Assembly (NCBI GenBank): GCA_024635625.1
Contig: JAGXIQ010000167.1
Location: 1-64,000 of the forward strand
Direction: 5' to 3'
Length of the DNA stretch: 64,000 nucleotides
From: Loktanella sp.
Lineage (GTDB): Bacteria; Pseudomonadota; Alphaproteobacteria; Rhodobacterales; Rhodobacteraceae
Positions 8,350 to 18,391 of this stretch are shown in pieces. Under the pieces are notes generated by a model, which worked only from the letters and a program-made list of their open reading frames with translations, did no database searches and was not told where the DNA came from. The translations under genes were made by a program, and so were the position numbers. The stretch's first letter is position 1, and each line of letters starts with the position of its first letter.

Positions 8350-9289
8350 TCTTGCGATGCAGAACGCGACAGCCGCGATGACGCAGCCGCTGGGTCAGAC
8401 GCTGGCCGCTGGTCCGCGTGGCCGAAAACCGAAAAAGCGGCTTAGCCGCGCCAACATCATTGTCTACGGCACGCTGTTCGTCATGGCGATGTATTATGCG
8501 CTACCCCTGTACGTGATGATCGTGACATCGCTGAAAGGCATGCCCGAAATCCGTATGGGCAACATTTTTGCCCCCCCGCTAGAGATTACATTTCAGCCTT
8601 GGGTGAAAGCGTGGCAAGAGGCTTGCACCGGCATCAACTGCGACGGCCTTAGTCGTGGATTCTGGAACTCTGTCCGCATCCTCATCCCGTCGGTGATCCT
8701 GTCCGTCGCCATCGCGTCGGTGAATGGCTACGCCCTGTCGATGTGGAAATTCAAAGGGTCAGAGGTGTTCTTTACCATCCTGATGATTGGCGCCTTCATT
8801 CCGTATCAGGTGATGCTTTACCCCATCGTGATCCTACTGCGCGAGGCGGGGCTCTATGGCTCTTTGACTGGTCTGGTTCTGGTCCATGTTGCCTTTGGTA
8901 TGCCGATCAATACGCTGTTATTCCGTAATTACTTTTCCTCGATCCCAGAAGAGTTGTTCAAGGCCGCCCGCGTCGACGGGGCGGGTTTCTGGGCGATCTT
9001 CTTCAAGATTATCCTGCCGATGTCCCTGCCGATCTGCGTTGTGGCGCTGATCATTCAGGTCACGGGTATCTGGAATGACTTCCTGTTCGGTGTGACCTAC
9101 ATATCTTCGCCCGACCGCTACCCGATGACGGTGCAGCTGAACAACATCGTCAATTCTGTGCAGGGCGTGAAGGAATACAACGTCAACATGGCTGCGACGC
9201 TGCTGACCGGCCTCGTGCCGTTGGTGATCTACTTTGCGTCGGGCAAACTTTTCGTGCGCGGCATCGCTGCGGGTGCTGTCAAAGGATGA
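8342..9289 (+). CDS. Sugar ABC transporter permease (MalG/UgpE type)
   Basis: A permease of about 315 residues with membrane segments beginning near IIVYGTLFVMAMYYALPLYV. The EAA loop is PEELFKAARVDGAGFWAIFF. The ATG at 8342 is preceded by GGAGA and overlaps the end of the first permease by 8 bases; a longer frame from 8321 lies inside that gene and is less likely. It forms the transport channel together with the previous gene product, and is followed after 4 bases by the ATPase gene. Confidence 0.92.
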   Translation: MADLAMQNATAAMTQPLGQTLAAGPRGRKPKKRLSRANIIVYGTLFVMAMYYALPLYVMIVTSLKGMPEIRMGNIFAPPLEITFQPWVKAWQEACTGINCDGLSRGFWNSVRILIPSVILSVAIASVNGYALSMWKFKGSEVFFTILMIGAFIPYQVMLYPIVILLREAGLYGSLTGLVLVHVAFGMPINTLLFRNYFSSIPEELFKAARVDGAGFWAIFFKIILPMSLPICVVALIIQVTGIWNDFLFGVTYISSPDRYPMTVQLNNIVNSVQGVKEYNVNMAATLLTGLVPLVIYFASGKLFVRGIAAGAVKG

Positions 9290-9293
9290 ATCT

Positions 9294-10382
9294 GTGACCA
9301 TTCAAAATCCCTCTGTTTCGATCAAAAGCCTCGACCTATCGTTCGGCGCAGTGAAGGTGCTGCAAAACCTGAACCTCGACATCGCGGATGGAGAGTTCCT
9401 TGTTCTGTTGGGGTCTTCTGGCTGTGGTAAGTCCACCCTGTTGAACGTAATCGCGGGCCTGCTCGAACCGACCGACGGGCAAATCTGGATCAAAGGCCAG
9501 AACGTCACATGGGCTGAACCGAGCGAGCGGGGCATCGGTATGGTGTTCCAAAGCTACGCGCTTTATCCGCAGATGACGGTCGAGGGGAATCTAACCTTTG
9601 GGCTGAAAAACGCGAAGGTCCCGAAAGACGAAATCGCAAAGCGTGTCGCCCGCGCCGCTGAGGTCTTGCAAATCGAGCCCTTGCTAAAGCGCAAGCCAGG
9701 CGCCCTGTCCGGCGGTCAACGCCAGCGTGTCGCCATCGGTCGCGCGCTTGTGCGCGACGTCGAGGTGTTCCTGTTCGACGAGCCGCTGTCGAACCTTGAC
9801 GCCAAGCTGCGTGCCGATCTTCGGGTTGAACTGAAGCGCCTGCACAATAGCCTCCAAAATACGATGATTTACGTGACCCATGATCAGGTCGAAGCGATGA
9901 CACTCGCTGATCGTATCGCGATCATGAAGGGGGGTAAAATCATGCAGCTAGGCACCCCGGCCGAAATTTATGGCCAGCCACAGAACCTGTATGTCGCAGA
10001 CTTTATCGGTTCGCCGTCGATGACGTTCTTTGACGGCGCGGTAAACGGGGCCACAATCGACATTCCCGGTCATGACCTGCCCTTGGGCCGTTACGCCTTT
10101 AAGGATCGGCCAGTAGATGGCACACCCGCGATCATCGGCATCCGGCCAGAACATGTGATGACCGGCGACAATCTCGCCTCTGCTCCTTATAAGACCGAAG
10201 TTACAGTCGATCTGGTCGAACCGATGGGGTCCGACACATTAGTCTATTGCGAGTTTGGCGGCCAAACCTTTCGCATACGAATGGACGGTCAGGCGCAGGT
10301 TGCTAAGGGCGATAGGCTGACCATCGGCATCGACCCGGCGGCGGCATCTCTGTTTGACAAGACAACCGAGGTACGTTTGTGA
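9294..10382 (+). CDS. Sugar ABC transporter ATP-binding protein (MalK/UgpC type)
   Basis: A 362-residue ATPase. Walker A is GSSGCGKST, the signature is LSGGQRQRVAIGRA, Walker B is VFLFDEPLSNLD and the switch histidine lies in VTHDQVEAMTL. The C-terminal third (from about residue 240) is a TOBE-type regulatory region as in MalK/UgpC. The GTG at 9294 is preceded by AAAGGATG; upstream codons to 9234 lie inside the permease gene and add no recognisable sequence. The stop overlaps the GTG start of the GH2 gene as GTGA, so uptake and hydrolysis are coupled. Confidence 0.94.
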   Translation: MTIQNPSVSIKSLDLSFGAVKVLQNLNLDIADGEFLVLLGSSGCGKSTLLNVIAGLLEPTDGQIWIKGQNVTWAEPSERGIGMVFQSYALYPQMTVEGNLTFGLKNAKVPKDEIAKRVARAAEVLQIEPLLKRKPGALSGGQRQRVAIGRALVRDVEVFLFDEPLSNLDAKLRADLRVELKRLHNSLQNTMIYVTHDQVEAMTLADRIAIMKGGKIMQLGTPAEIYGQPQNLYVADFIGSPSMTFFDGAVNGATIDIPGHDLPLGRYAFKDRPVDGTPAIIGIRPEHVMTGDNLASAPYKTEVTVDLVEPMGSDTLVYCEFGGQTFRIRMDGQAQVAKGDRLTIGIDPAAASLFDKTTEVRL

Positions 10383-12763
10383 AGGCGATCGATCTTTCTG
10401 GCGACTGGACCCTGCGTTCCGTCGAGGGCGCACTGACGGCGCCTATTTTTTTACCCGGCGATATTATCACGGCACTGTACGATGCGGACCTGATCCCCGA
10501 TCCCTATGTAGGGCAGAATGAATACGATCTGCGCTGGATTTGCGAAGCTGACTGGATCGTTTCGAGAGAAATCGACCTTAGCGATCCGAACGTTGACCTT
10601 GTGATATCAGAGTTGGATACCGTCGCCACAGTTCAGGTAAACGGTACCGTTGTCCTGCAGGGAACCAACGCGTTTCGCACGTATCGGGTGCCGCTAAATG
10701 GCGTCGCGCAGGCAGGCCGCAACACGATCGCGATTACCTTCCACTCGCCTGTGGCAGCAGGCAAAGCATTGTCCGACGCGCACCCTTTTCCCGTGCCGTG
10801 GTCGAAAAACTGCCCGATCCCCTATGGTAACTTCCTGCGCAAGCCTGCCTGCGATTTCGGCTGGGACTGGAATATCGCACTGGCGACTTCAGGCATTTAC
10901 GGTGCTTTGCGACTGGAACCATCAATCGCCGCTCGTATCGACCGGCTCGTCGTTTCACAGGATCACAGCGATGGGGCGCGGGTCACAGTGGGCGTGCTGA
11001 CGACCAACCACGACGGTCCCGTAATCATCGCGCTGGGTGGGCAGACCGTCACTGCCGACGGCCACAGTGGATTCTGCGAGGTCACCTTTTTAGTCGATGA
11101 TGCAGATCTTTGGTGGCCTGCGGGCCTGGGCGATCAGCACCTTTACGACCTGACAGTCACGGCAGGCACGGCCACAGCGACCCGCCGCATCGGCTTGCGC
11201 GAAATGGAGCTGGTCGCCGAACCCGACGCTGCCGGTCTAGGGTTTAAGATCCGCGTGAACGGCCACGACGTATTCTGCAAAGGTGCCAACTGGATTCCCG
11301 CCGACGCATTGCCGGGGCGGATCACCGACGCGAAGACGCGTGATTTGCTGCAATCCGCTGTTGATGCAAACATGAACATGCTGCGCGTCTGGGGTGGCGG
11401 GCGGTACGAGCCTGACAGCTTTTACGATGCCTGCGACGAACTCGGTCTGCTGGTTTGGCAGGATTTCATGTTCGCCTGCAACCTTTACCCGTCTGACCCC
11501 ACCTATCTGGCAGAAGTGCGGGCAGAAGTGAACGACAACGTCGCCCGCATGCATCACCACGCCTGTCTGGCGCTATGGTGCGGCGACAACGAGTTGGTCG
11601 GTGCGCTGACGTGGTATGATGTCAGCATCAACGACCGTGACCGTTATCTGGTGAACTACGACCGCCTGAACCGCTGCATCGAAGGGGCATTGAGGGAAAC
11701 GGATCCGCACGCCAATTGGTGGCCATCCAGCCCCTCCACTGGGCCACTGTCTTTTGGGGACGCATGGCACGACGATTCCTCTGGCGATATGCACTTTTGG
11801 TCGGTCTGGCACGAGGGCCGTGATTTCGACCACTACCGCGATGTGGCCCCCCGGTTTTGTTCAGAGTTCGGTTTTCAAAGTTACCCCTCGATGGACGTTA
11901 TCCGCCGGTTTGCCGACCCTGCGGATTTCAACATCGCAGCCCCCGTGATGGAGTCGCATCAAAAGAACGATGGTGGCAATGCGCGCATCGCTGAAACCAT
12001 GTTCCGCTACTTCCGCTTTCCGATAGATTTCGAGAATTTCGTTTACGTTAGCCAAGTTCAGCAGGCCCTCGCGATTAAAACTGCAGTGACCCAATGGCGC
12101 GGCTTGAAACCGCATTGCATGGGCACACTGATCTGGCAGTTGAACGACACGTGGCCGGTTTGCTCGTGGGCGTCACTGGACTATGGTGGTGGGTGGAAGT
12201 TGCTACATCATCTGTCGCAAAGATTTTACGCGCTAGTCACCATTGTCGTTATGCCCGACGGTGAAGATTGGGTTTTGCAGGCTGTGAATGATCTGCGGGA
12301 TGCAGTCGATGTGGACGTGATAGCCTATGCTTGCGCCATGGACGGCACATCGCGTGAACTGGGGCAGGGTACTGTGCGGGTTGCCGAAAGTGCTGTCGCA
12401 GCCCTGCGTGTGCCCATGGCCGAGTTACAGCCGCAAGAGATGCTGTCCTTTGGCTGGACGGCCAGCGATGGGTCAAGGGGCGGTGATGTTTTTGCGCCTA
12501 AACCCTACAAATCCTACGATCTCTTGCCGCCTCAACTGCAGTATGAAACGATACGCGAAAGTGACGATATTGTTTTGCGCATCACCGCGCAGGCGATGGC
12601 CTTCTATGTCACGGCAGAGACATCAGTCCCCGGTCGTTTTGACGACAATGCAATCCACATTGGTCCCGGCCACACTGCGACGCTGCGGTTCATACCTGTG
12701 GACCCCAAAGCCACACCAACCTTTACACTGCGCGACCTGCACAGTGCCACCTACACTGTCTGA
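10379..12763 (+). CDS. Glycoside hydrolase family 2, beta-mannosidase-like
   Basis: A 794-residue cytoplasmic enzyme with no signal peptide, close to the length of bacterial beta-mannosidases. The N-terminal jelly-roll and Ig-like domains (about 1-280) precede a TIM barrel opening with FCKGANWIPADALPGR. The acid/base glutamate is in WCGDNE and the nucleophile glutamate is in CSEFGFQSYPS. LRVWGGGRYE and IWQLNDTWPV are also typical of the mannosidase branch. The GTG start overlaps the ATPase stop. It probably trims mannosides or manno-oligosaccharides imported by the adjacent transporter; activity on another beta-glycoside cannot be excluded. Confidence 0.9.
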   Translation: MKAIDLSGDWTLRSVEGALTAPIFLPGDIITALYDADLIPDPYVGQNEYDLRWICEADWIVSREIDLSDPNVDLVISELDTVATVQVNGTVVLQGTNAFRTYRVPLNGVAQAGRNTIAITFHSPVAAGKALSDAHPFPVPWSKNCPIPYGNFLRKPACDFGWDWNIALATSGIYGALRLEPSIAARIDRLVVSQDHSDGARVTVGVLTTNHDGPVIIALGGQTVTADGHSGFCEVTFLVDDADLWWPAGLGDQHLYDLTVTAGTATATRRIGLREMELVAEPDAAGLGFKIRVNGHDVFCKGANWIPADALPGRITDAKTRDLLQSAVDANMNMLRVWGGGRYEPDSFYDACDELGLLVWQDFMFACNLYPSDPTYLAEVRAEVNDNVARMHHHACLALWCGDNELVGALTWYDVSINDRDRYLVNYDRLNRCIEGALRETDPHANWWPSSPSTGPLSFGDAWHDDSSGDMHFWSVWHEGRDFDHYRDVAPRFCSEFGFQSYPSMDVIRRFADPADFNIAAPVMESHQKNDGGNARIAETMFRYFRFPIDFENFVYVSQVQQALAIKTAVTQWRGLKPHCMGTLIWQLNDTWPVCSWASLDYGGGWKLLHHLSQRFYALVTIVVMPDGEDWVLQAVNDLRDAVDVDVIAYACAMDGTSRELGQGTVRVAESAVAALRVPMAELQPQEMLSFGWTASDGSRGGDVFAPKPYKSYDLLPPQLQYETIRESDDIVLRITAQAMAFYVTAETSVPGRFDDNAIHIGPGHTATLRFIPVDPKATPTFTLRDLHSATYTV

Positions 12764-12772
12764 GGACCTGAT

Positions 12773-13516
12773 ATGACTGACTTTTCTTACCAACTATACA
12801 GTTCTCGCAACTTCGGCCCGCTGACCGAAACCTTCGGCTTATTGGCCGCCCTTGGCTATGCACATGTCGAGGGCTATGGCCCGGTCTACGAAGACTTGGA
12901 CGCGACGCGGCAAGCGTTGGACGAGACTGGCCTGACCATGCCGTCTGGGCATTTCGCGATGGATATGGTGGCAGGCGATACCTCTCGCGTCGTCGAAATT
13001 GCCACGACGCTGGGCATTCAGAAGGTTATCGTGCCGTTCCTAATGCCTGCTGATCGCCCCACAGATGCTGAAGGCTGGACGAACTTTGGCAAACGTCTAG
13101 CGGCTGCAGGCAAGCCGTTGCAGGATGCAGGGTTCGACTTTGGGTGGCACAACCATGACTTTGAGTTTAAGGCGCTGCCGACGGGCGAACTGCCCATCGA
13201 CCTGATCCTTGCGAATGATGCGGTTGGGTTCGAATTTGATGTTGCGTGGGCTGCTGTCGCGGGAAAAAATCCTAACGACGTGATCGCCCAATATGGCAAA
13301 CGGATCATCGCAGCGCACGTTAAAGACCGCGCACCGCAGGGCAAAAACGCAGACGAAGACGGTTGGGCCGATGCAGGCCACGGCACACTGGACTGGCCGG
13401 GGCATTTCAAGGCATTGAAGGCAGCGGGCTGCGATCTGTTCGTGATGGAACACGACAAGCCTGCTGACGATAAACGCTTTGCCGAACGCGCCCTGACTTA
13501 CATGCAATCCCTGTAA
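12773..13516 (+). CDS. Sugar phosphate isomerase/epimerase (xylose-isomerase-like TIM barrel)
   Basis: A 247-residue AP-endonuclease-2-like TIM barrel. Probable metal-site residues are visible in WHNHDFEF, in the EFDVAW strand and in AAHVKDR, and the C terminus has FVMEHDKP. The exact reaction is unknown; the family includes sugar isomerases, epimerases, dehydratases and lyases. It sits 9 bases after the GH2 gene and 12 before a Gfo/Idh/MocA oxidoreductase, a pairing that suggests they act on the same sugar or glycoside. Confidence 0.82.
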   Translation: MTDFSYQLYSSRNFGPLTETFGLLAALGYAHVEGYGPVYEDLDATRQALDETGLTMPSGHFAMDMVAGDTSRVVEIATTLGIQKVIVPFLMPADRPTDAEGWTNFGKRLAAAGKPLQDAGFDFGWHNHDFEFKALPTGELPIDLILANDAVGFEFDVAWAAVAGKNPNDVIAQYGKRIIAAHVKDRAPQGKNADEDGWADAGHGTLDWPGHFKALKAAGCDLFVMEHDKPADDKRFAERALTYMQSL

Positions 13517-13528
13517 AAGAGACTCTCT

Positions 13529-14671
13529 ATGACCATTCTAAACGTGGGCCTGATCGGCTGCGGCAATATTTCGACCGCCTATTTGATGTTGGCCCCGACG
13601 TTCAAGGATATCCGCTTCGTTGCGGTATCTGATGTGAACGAGGATGCAGCACTGGCCCGCGGCAAAGAGTTTGGTATCAAGGCGCGGACGGTCAGCGATC
13701 TGCTTGCCGCTGATGATATCGACATCGTCGTGAACCTGACAATCCCTGCGGCCCACTACGACGTCACAAAGCGCATCTTGGATGCCGGTAAACATGCCTA
13801 TACGGAAAAGCCGCTGGTGCTGACGTTGAAACAAGCGAAGTCGCTGGCTGACCTTGCGGCGACGAAGGGCCTGCGCATTGGGTCTGCGCCGGATACGTTT
13901 CTTGGCAGTGCACACCAACAGGCGCGGGCGATCATCGACGAGGGTGGGATTGGGACTGTGACGTCCGGCACTGCCCATTTCATGGGGCCGGGGATGGAGA
14001 TGTGGCATCCTAACCCAGACTTCTTCTTTCAGCCCGGCGGCGGACCTGTGCTGGATATGGGGCCGTATTATATCACGAACTTTGTACAGTTGATCGGTCC
14101 GGTAAAACGCGTCGCAGCTCTGACCTCTTCGGCGCAAACTGAACGCACCATCACGTCCGAGCCCCGCGCAGGAGAGACGATCCCAGTCGGTACGCCTACG
14201 AACATTCACGCCCTGCTGGCCTTCGAAAACGGTGCCACAATTACCCTGTCCACAAGTTGGGACGTGAAAGCGCATAACCATCGCAATATGGAACTTTACG
14301 GCACCGAAGGCGCACTTTTTGTGCCGGACCCCAACCATTTCGGGGGTGCGCTGGCACAGGCCGACGCAATGGGTCAGGTGACCGAGGTGCCCGTCTGGGA
14401 TCATCCCTTTGGAAAGCTGAACTGGGATCTTGAAAAAGAGACTCCCCGCGCGAATTACCGCACTGCCGGTTTAGCCGATATGGCCGCTGCGATCATCGCG
14501 GACAGACCGCATCGTTGTGGCTTGGAACTGGCCGTCCACGTAACCGATGTCATGACCAGCATCTTGAAATCGGGTGAGACGGGCCAGTTTGTCGATATGA
14601 CAACAACCTGCGACCGCCCCGCGGCCCTTGGCCCCGATGCGGCGCGCGAATTACTTAAGGAAGACGCATGA
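13529..14671 (+). CDS. Gfo/Idh/MocA-family NAD(P)-dependent oxidoreductase
   Basis: A 380-residue dehydrogenase. The N-terminal Rossmann fold has GLIGCGNISTAYL for the dinucleotide and the family motif EKP in YTEKPLVLT (near residue 94). The C-terminal substrate domain contains GGPVLDMGPYYI, which carries the usual catalytic-site region. The family oxidises or reduces sugars, inositols and glycosides, often at carbon 3; the substrate here is unknown. The stop codon overlaps the next gene start as ATGA. Confidence 0.87.
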   Translation: MTILNVGLIGCGNISTAYLMLAPTFKDIRFVAVSDVNEDAALARGKEFGIKARTVSDLLAADDIDIVVNLTIPAAHYDVTKRILDAGKHAYTEKPLVLTLKQAKSLADLAATKGLRIGSAPDTFLGSAHQQARAIIDEGGIGTVTSGTAHFMGPGMEMWHPNPDFFFQPGGGPVLDMGPYYITNFVQLIGPVKRVAALTSSAQTERTITSEPRAGETIPVGTPTNIHALLAFENGATITLSTSWDVKAHNHRNMELYGTEGALFVPDPNHFGGALAQADAMGQVTEVPVWDHPFGKLNWDLEKETPRANYRTAGLADMAAAIIADRPHRCGLELAVHVTDVMTSILKSGETGQFVDMTTTCDRPAALGPDAARELLKEDA

Positions 14672-15711
14672 CTTACGTTCCCGCACAAGACCGCTATGAA
14701 AAGATGACTTACCGCCGCTGTGGCGCGTCGGGTGTCCAGCTGCCCGCCATTTCGTTGGGCCTGTGGCACAATTTTGGCGGTGACAGCAATCATGAGAATA
14801 AGCGCGCCATGTGCCGCACTGCGTTTGATCTTGGCATCACGCACTTCGATTTGGCCAACAACTATGGCCCGCCACCGGGCAGTGCCGAGGAAGCATTTGG
14901 CGAAATTCTGAAAACCGACTTCGCTGGTTATCGCGACGAGCTGATCATCAGTTCCAAGGCGGGGTACCGGATGTGGGACGGTCCGTATGGCGAGTGGGGC
15001 AGCCGCAAGTATCTGATGTCGTCTTGTGACGCATCGCTAAAGCGGATGGGGCTGGACTACGTCGATATTTTCTATTCGCACCGCTTCGATCCTGAAACCC
15101 CGCTTGAAGAAACAATGGGCGCACTGGCGGATATCGTGAATTCCGGCAAAGCGCTTTATGCAGGTATTTCCAGCTACAACACGGAAAAAACGCGCGAAGC
15201 GGTCGCTATTCTGGACGACATGGGTGTGCCGATGCTGATCCATCAGCCCAGCTATAACATGTTTAACCGTTGGGTCGAAACCGACGGTTTGAAGGATGCG
15301 TTGGCTGATCTTGGCATGGGGTCCATCGCTTTTACCCCACTGGCGCAGGGTATGCTGACCAAGAAATACTTGAATGGTATCCCCGCCGACAGTCGGGCGG
15401 CGCAGGGTAAATCCCTAAGCCAGTCTTTGATCACCGAAGAGGCGCTTAACAGCATCCGTGCACTAAACGATATCGCTGCTGCACGAGACCAAACACTTGC
15501 GCAGATGGCAATCGCATGGGTTCTGCGCGACGGCGGCATAACGACCGCGCTGATTGGGGCAAGTAAGCCAAGCCAGATCGAGGATTGTGCTGGGGCTGTC
15601 GGCAACCTCGACTTTACCGCCGATGAACTGGCGCAAATCGACAAACACGCTGGTGATCAGGCCATCAACCTTTGGGCTAAATCCAGTCAGTCTGACAACG
15701 CACCGGAGTAA
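14668..15711 (+). CDS. Aldo/keto reductase, L-glyceraldehyde 3-phosphate reductase (YghZ)-like
   Basis: A 347-residue aldo/keto reductase barrel. The catalytic tetrad is visible: Asp and Tyr in FDLANNYGPPPG, Lys in SSKAGYRMW and His in FYSHRFDP. The motif GPPPGSAEEAFG and the overall sequence match the YghZ/GprA group that reduces L-glyceraldehyde 3-phosphate and related aldehydes with NADPH. In this locus it more likely handles a sugar or keto-sugar intermediate, which is an inference from context. It overlaps the previous gene by 4 bases and the GH43 gene follows after 3 bases. Confidence 0.86.
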   Translation: MTYVPAQDRYEKMTYRRCGASGVQLPAISLGLWHNFGGDSNHENKRAMCRTAFDLGITHFDLANNYGPPPGSAEEAFGEILKTDFAGYRDELIISSKAGYRMWDGPYGEWGSRKYLMSSCDASLKRMGLDYVDIFYSHRFDPETPLEETMGALADIVNSGKALYAGISSYNTEKTREAVAILDDMGVPMLIHQPSYNMFNRWVETDGLKDALADLGMGSIAFTPLAQGMLTKKYLNGIPADSRAAQGKSLSQSLITEEALNSIRALNDIAAARDQTLAQMAIAWVLRDGGITTALIGASKPSQIEDCAGAVGNLDFTADELAQIDKHAGDQAINLWAKSSQSDNAPE

Positions 15712-15714
15712 CCG

Positions 15715-17322
15715 ATGATCCGCAATCCAATCCTGCCCGGCTTCAATCCAGATCCGTCGATCTGCCGGGTAGGATTGGATTACTACATCGCAACCTCAAC
15801 CTTTGAATGGTATCCCGGTGTGCAAATTCACCACAGCCGAGACCTTGCAAATTGGACCCTTGTGGCCCCCCGCCCGTTAAATCGGGCGGCGTTGCTGGAC
15901 ATGCGCGGCAACCCCGACAGTGGTGGTATTTGGGCACCCTGTTTGTCCCATGCGGACGGCAAGTTTTGGCTGGTATATACGGACGTGAAGCGGCTAGAGG
16001 GCGACTGGAAAGACGCCCATAATTACATCACAACCTGCGATACGATCGACGGCGACTGGACAGATCGATGGCACGTGAATTCCAGTGGCTTCGACCCGTC
16101 GCTGTTTCACGATGATGACGGGCGTAAGTGGTTCCTGAACATGCAGTGGAACCACCGTGAAAAGGGTTCCGGGGTGAACCCTGCCAATGATCGCTTTGAC
16201 GGCATCCTATTGCAGGAATGGTCGCCAGATCGCGGCGTTTTCGGTCCCGTCACGAATATATATGCTGGCACTGATCGTGGACTTACCGAAGCGCCGCACA
16301 TATTTAAACGCAACGACTGGTATTACCTGACGACGGCAGAAGGTGGGACGGGCTACGATCATGCTGTCACCTTAGCGCGGTCGCGCAAGATCGAAGGTCC
16401 TTACGAGGATCATCCCGAAAAACACGTTATCTCGACACGGGGTATGCCGGATCATCCGGTCCAACGCACCGGGCACGGACAGTATGTAGAGACCGCTGAC
16501 GGCACCGCATGGCACACCTATCTGATGGGTCGCCCATTGGTTCACAACGGCAAGCCCTTCTGCGCGACCGGGCGCGAAACCGGGATAGCCCGTTGCGTCT
16601 GGCGCGATGATTGGCTGTATCTAGACGGTGGTGGGCTACTGCCGCCTGAAACCGTTCCACATAACGTCGAGACGGCACCTCGCATGCCAATTTTGCACGA
16701 GCGGTTCGACAGCCTGCCCGTTGAATTCCAGTGGCTGCGCACCCCCCAATCAGACCGATTGTTCCGTTGCGAAAATGGCGCGTTGATCCTGACAGGCCGA
16801 GAAAGCATCGGAAGCTGGTTCGAGCAGTCGCTTGTGGCCCGCAGACAAGAGGATCCCGCCTATGATGCCTCTACGACCCTTGATTTCGCGCCACACGTCT
16901 ATCAGCAAGGTGCTGGCCTTATAACCTACTACAATCGCCACAAGTTCCATGGCGCTTTTCTGACGTTCGAGGATGGCAAGCGGTGTCTAACGCTGATGTC
17001 CTGTAATGGGGATTGGCCGGCGGGGCGGTTGGATCACCCGATATTGCCCGTTCCCATGCCGGATGGGCCTATCAAGTTGTCCGTCCATGTGCGTGGAGCA
17101 TTGCAACAATTCTACTACGATATCGGGACCGGCCCACAGCCGCTTGGGCCACCGCGCGATGCATACCATGTTTCTGACGAGGGGGCGCAGGGCGAGCATG
17201 CGTCCTTTACTGGGGCTTTTGTCGGTATGATAGCCTACGATATTACAGGCCACGGGGCAGAAGCGCGGTTTTCTACCTTTTCCTATACGCCGCATCACCT
17301 GGATTCATCAAAAAATGATTGA
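15715..17322 (+). CDS. Glycoside hydrolase family 43 beta-xylosidase
   Basis: A 535-residue enzyme with the two-domain plan of GH43 beta-xylosidases: a five-bladed propeller (about 1-310) and a C-terminal beta-sandwich (about 325-520). The three catalytic acids are visible as Asp13 in NPDPS, the Asp in SSGFDPSLF and the Glu in GLTEAPH. There is no signal peptide, so it acts on imported xylo-oligosaccharides. It releases xylose for the xylose isomerase encoded two genes downstream. An inverted repeat overlaps its stop codon and probably serves the following regulator gene. Confidence 0.92.
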   Translation: MIRNPILPGFNPDPSICRVGLDYYIATSTFEWYPGVQIHHSRDLANWTLVAPRPLNRAALLDMRGNPDSGGIWAPCLSHADGKFWLVYTDVKRLEGDWKDAHNYITTCDTIDGDWTDRWHVNSSGFDPSLFHDDDGRKWFLNMQWNHREKGSGVNPANDRFDGILLQEWSPDRGVFGPVTNIYAGTDRGLTEAPHIFKRNDWYYLTTAEGGTGYDHAVTLARSRKIEGPYEDHPEKHVISTRGMPDHPVQRTGHGQYVETADGTAWHTYLMGRPLVHNGKPFCATGRETGIARCVWRDDWLYLDGGGLLPPETVPHNVETAPRMPILHERFDSLPVEFQWLRTPQSDRLFRCENGALILTGRESIGSWFEQSLVARRQEDPAYDASTTLDFAPHVYQQGAGLITYYNRHKFHGAFLTFEDGKRCLTLMSCNGDWPAGRLDHPILPVPMPDGPIKLSVHVRGALQQFYYDIGTGPQPLGPPRDAYHVSDEGAQGEHASFTGAFVGMIAYDITGHGAEARFSTFSYTPHHLDSSKND

Positions 17323-17336
17323 CGTACATCATTTTT
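17311..17336. promoter_or_regulatory. Inverted repeat, candidate operator of the xylose-locus regulator
   Basis: AAAAATGAT and ATCATTTTT form perfect 9-base arms around the 8-base centre TGACGTAC. The repeat covers the stop codon of the GH43 gene and lies 29 bases before the ATG of the LacI-type regulator. The size and position fit an autoregulatory operator; this is inferred. Confidence 0.5.
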
Positions 17337-17365
17337 GATTGGTAAGCCTGCGACGGGAGGACGTC

Positions 17366-18391
17366 ATGGACAGACCGACAATTCAAGACGTCGCGCGCGA
17401 AGCGCGTGTTAGTCTTGCGACCGTGGACCGTGTTTTGAACAACCGTGGCGGTGTTGCTGCTAAATCCATTAATAAAGTGCAATATGCGGTAGAGAAGACG
17501 GGCTATGTTCGGGATCAGTTTGCGGCCAATCTTTCTCGCGGACGTGGCTATCGTTTCACGTTTTTGCTGCCTGCGGGGCAGTCGTCATTTGTCCGAAATC
17601 TGATCGCGGCCATCAATGTAGAAGCGAAGCGGTATCTTAAAGATAGGGTGAATGTTGAGGTGCGTTCCTCAAAAACATTTGATCCTGCCGCACAGGTTGC
17701 TGCGTTGCGTCGGATTGACCCGGCGCAAACCGATTGCGCCGCAGTTATGGTCGCGGATGTACCACAGGTGCATGCTGAACTGGCGCGATTACGTGGTGCT
17801 GGCGTGCGTATCCTATCGTTGGTTTCTGACATGACCGGCGACACCCGTGACATTTACGTGGGACCTGATAATGAAACGGCTGGCCGTATGGCCGGCAGCT
17901 TCATGGGGCGCTTCATGCGTAACCCCAGCGGGCCCGTGCTTGTCATTGCAGGCTCTTTGGCTGCGCGCGACCATGCGCAGCGATTGCTGGGGTTTCGGCA
18001 AGTCTTGCAGGCCGACTTTCCCGCGCTGACCGTGTTGCCAGTAGCTGAAGGCTTTGACGATGCTCGACGGATTACCGCCATTGCAGCCCGTGCCATGGAT
18101 GATGCTCCGCTGATGGGTATCTATGCCATCGGCGCAGGTAACTCAGGGCTGCTGACAGCGCTGTCCCAGACAAATTCCGTCTTCCGCCCGGTGACGATTT
18201 TGCACGAGCTGACTGAAACAACCCGCGCTGGCCTGCGCGCCGACCTTTTCGATCTAGTAATTGATCAGGACCCGGCCCGCGCCGTCACGCGCGCAATGTC
18301 CATCATGCGAGACCTTTCCGACGGACAGACCGTCGGCCCGGATCGCGGCAACATCCCACTTAACATCTTTATCAAAGAGAACGTTCAATGA
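17366..18391 (+). CDS. LacI-family regulator of the xylose locus
   Basis: A 341-residue LacI-type protein. The DNA-binding domain reads [20 protein letters not shown], with Asp in place of the more common Ser before RVL, as in other sugar-binding regulators of the periplasmic-binding-protein 4 type. The ATG at 17366 is preceded by GGGAGGA; the longer frame from 17339 lacks such a site. The gene lies between GH43 and xylA and overlaps xylA by ATGA. A role as a xylose-responsive repressor is therefore likely, though the ligand is inferred. Confidence 0.87.
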   Translation: MDRPTIQDVAREARVSLATVDRVLNNRGGVAAKSINKVQYAVEKTGYVRDQFAANLSRGRGYRFTFLLPAGQSSFVRNLIAAINVEAKRYLKDRVNVEVRSSKTFDPAAQVAALRRIDPAQTDCAAVMVADVPQVHAELARLRGAGVRILSLVSDMTGDTRDIYVGPDNETAGRMAGSFMGRFMRNPSGPVLVIAGSLAARDHAQRLLGFRQVLQADFPALTVLPVAEGFDDARRITAIAARAMDDAPLMGIYAIGAGNSGLLTALSQTNSVFRPVTILHELTETTRAGLRADLFDLVIDQDPARAVTRAMSIMRDLSDGQTVGPDRGNIPLNIFIKENVQ

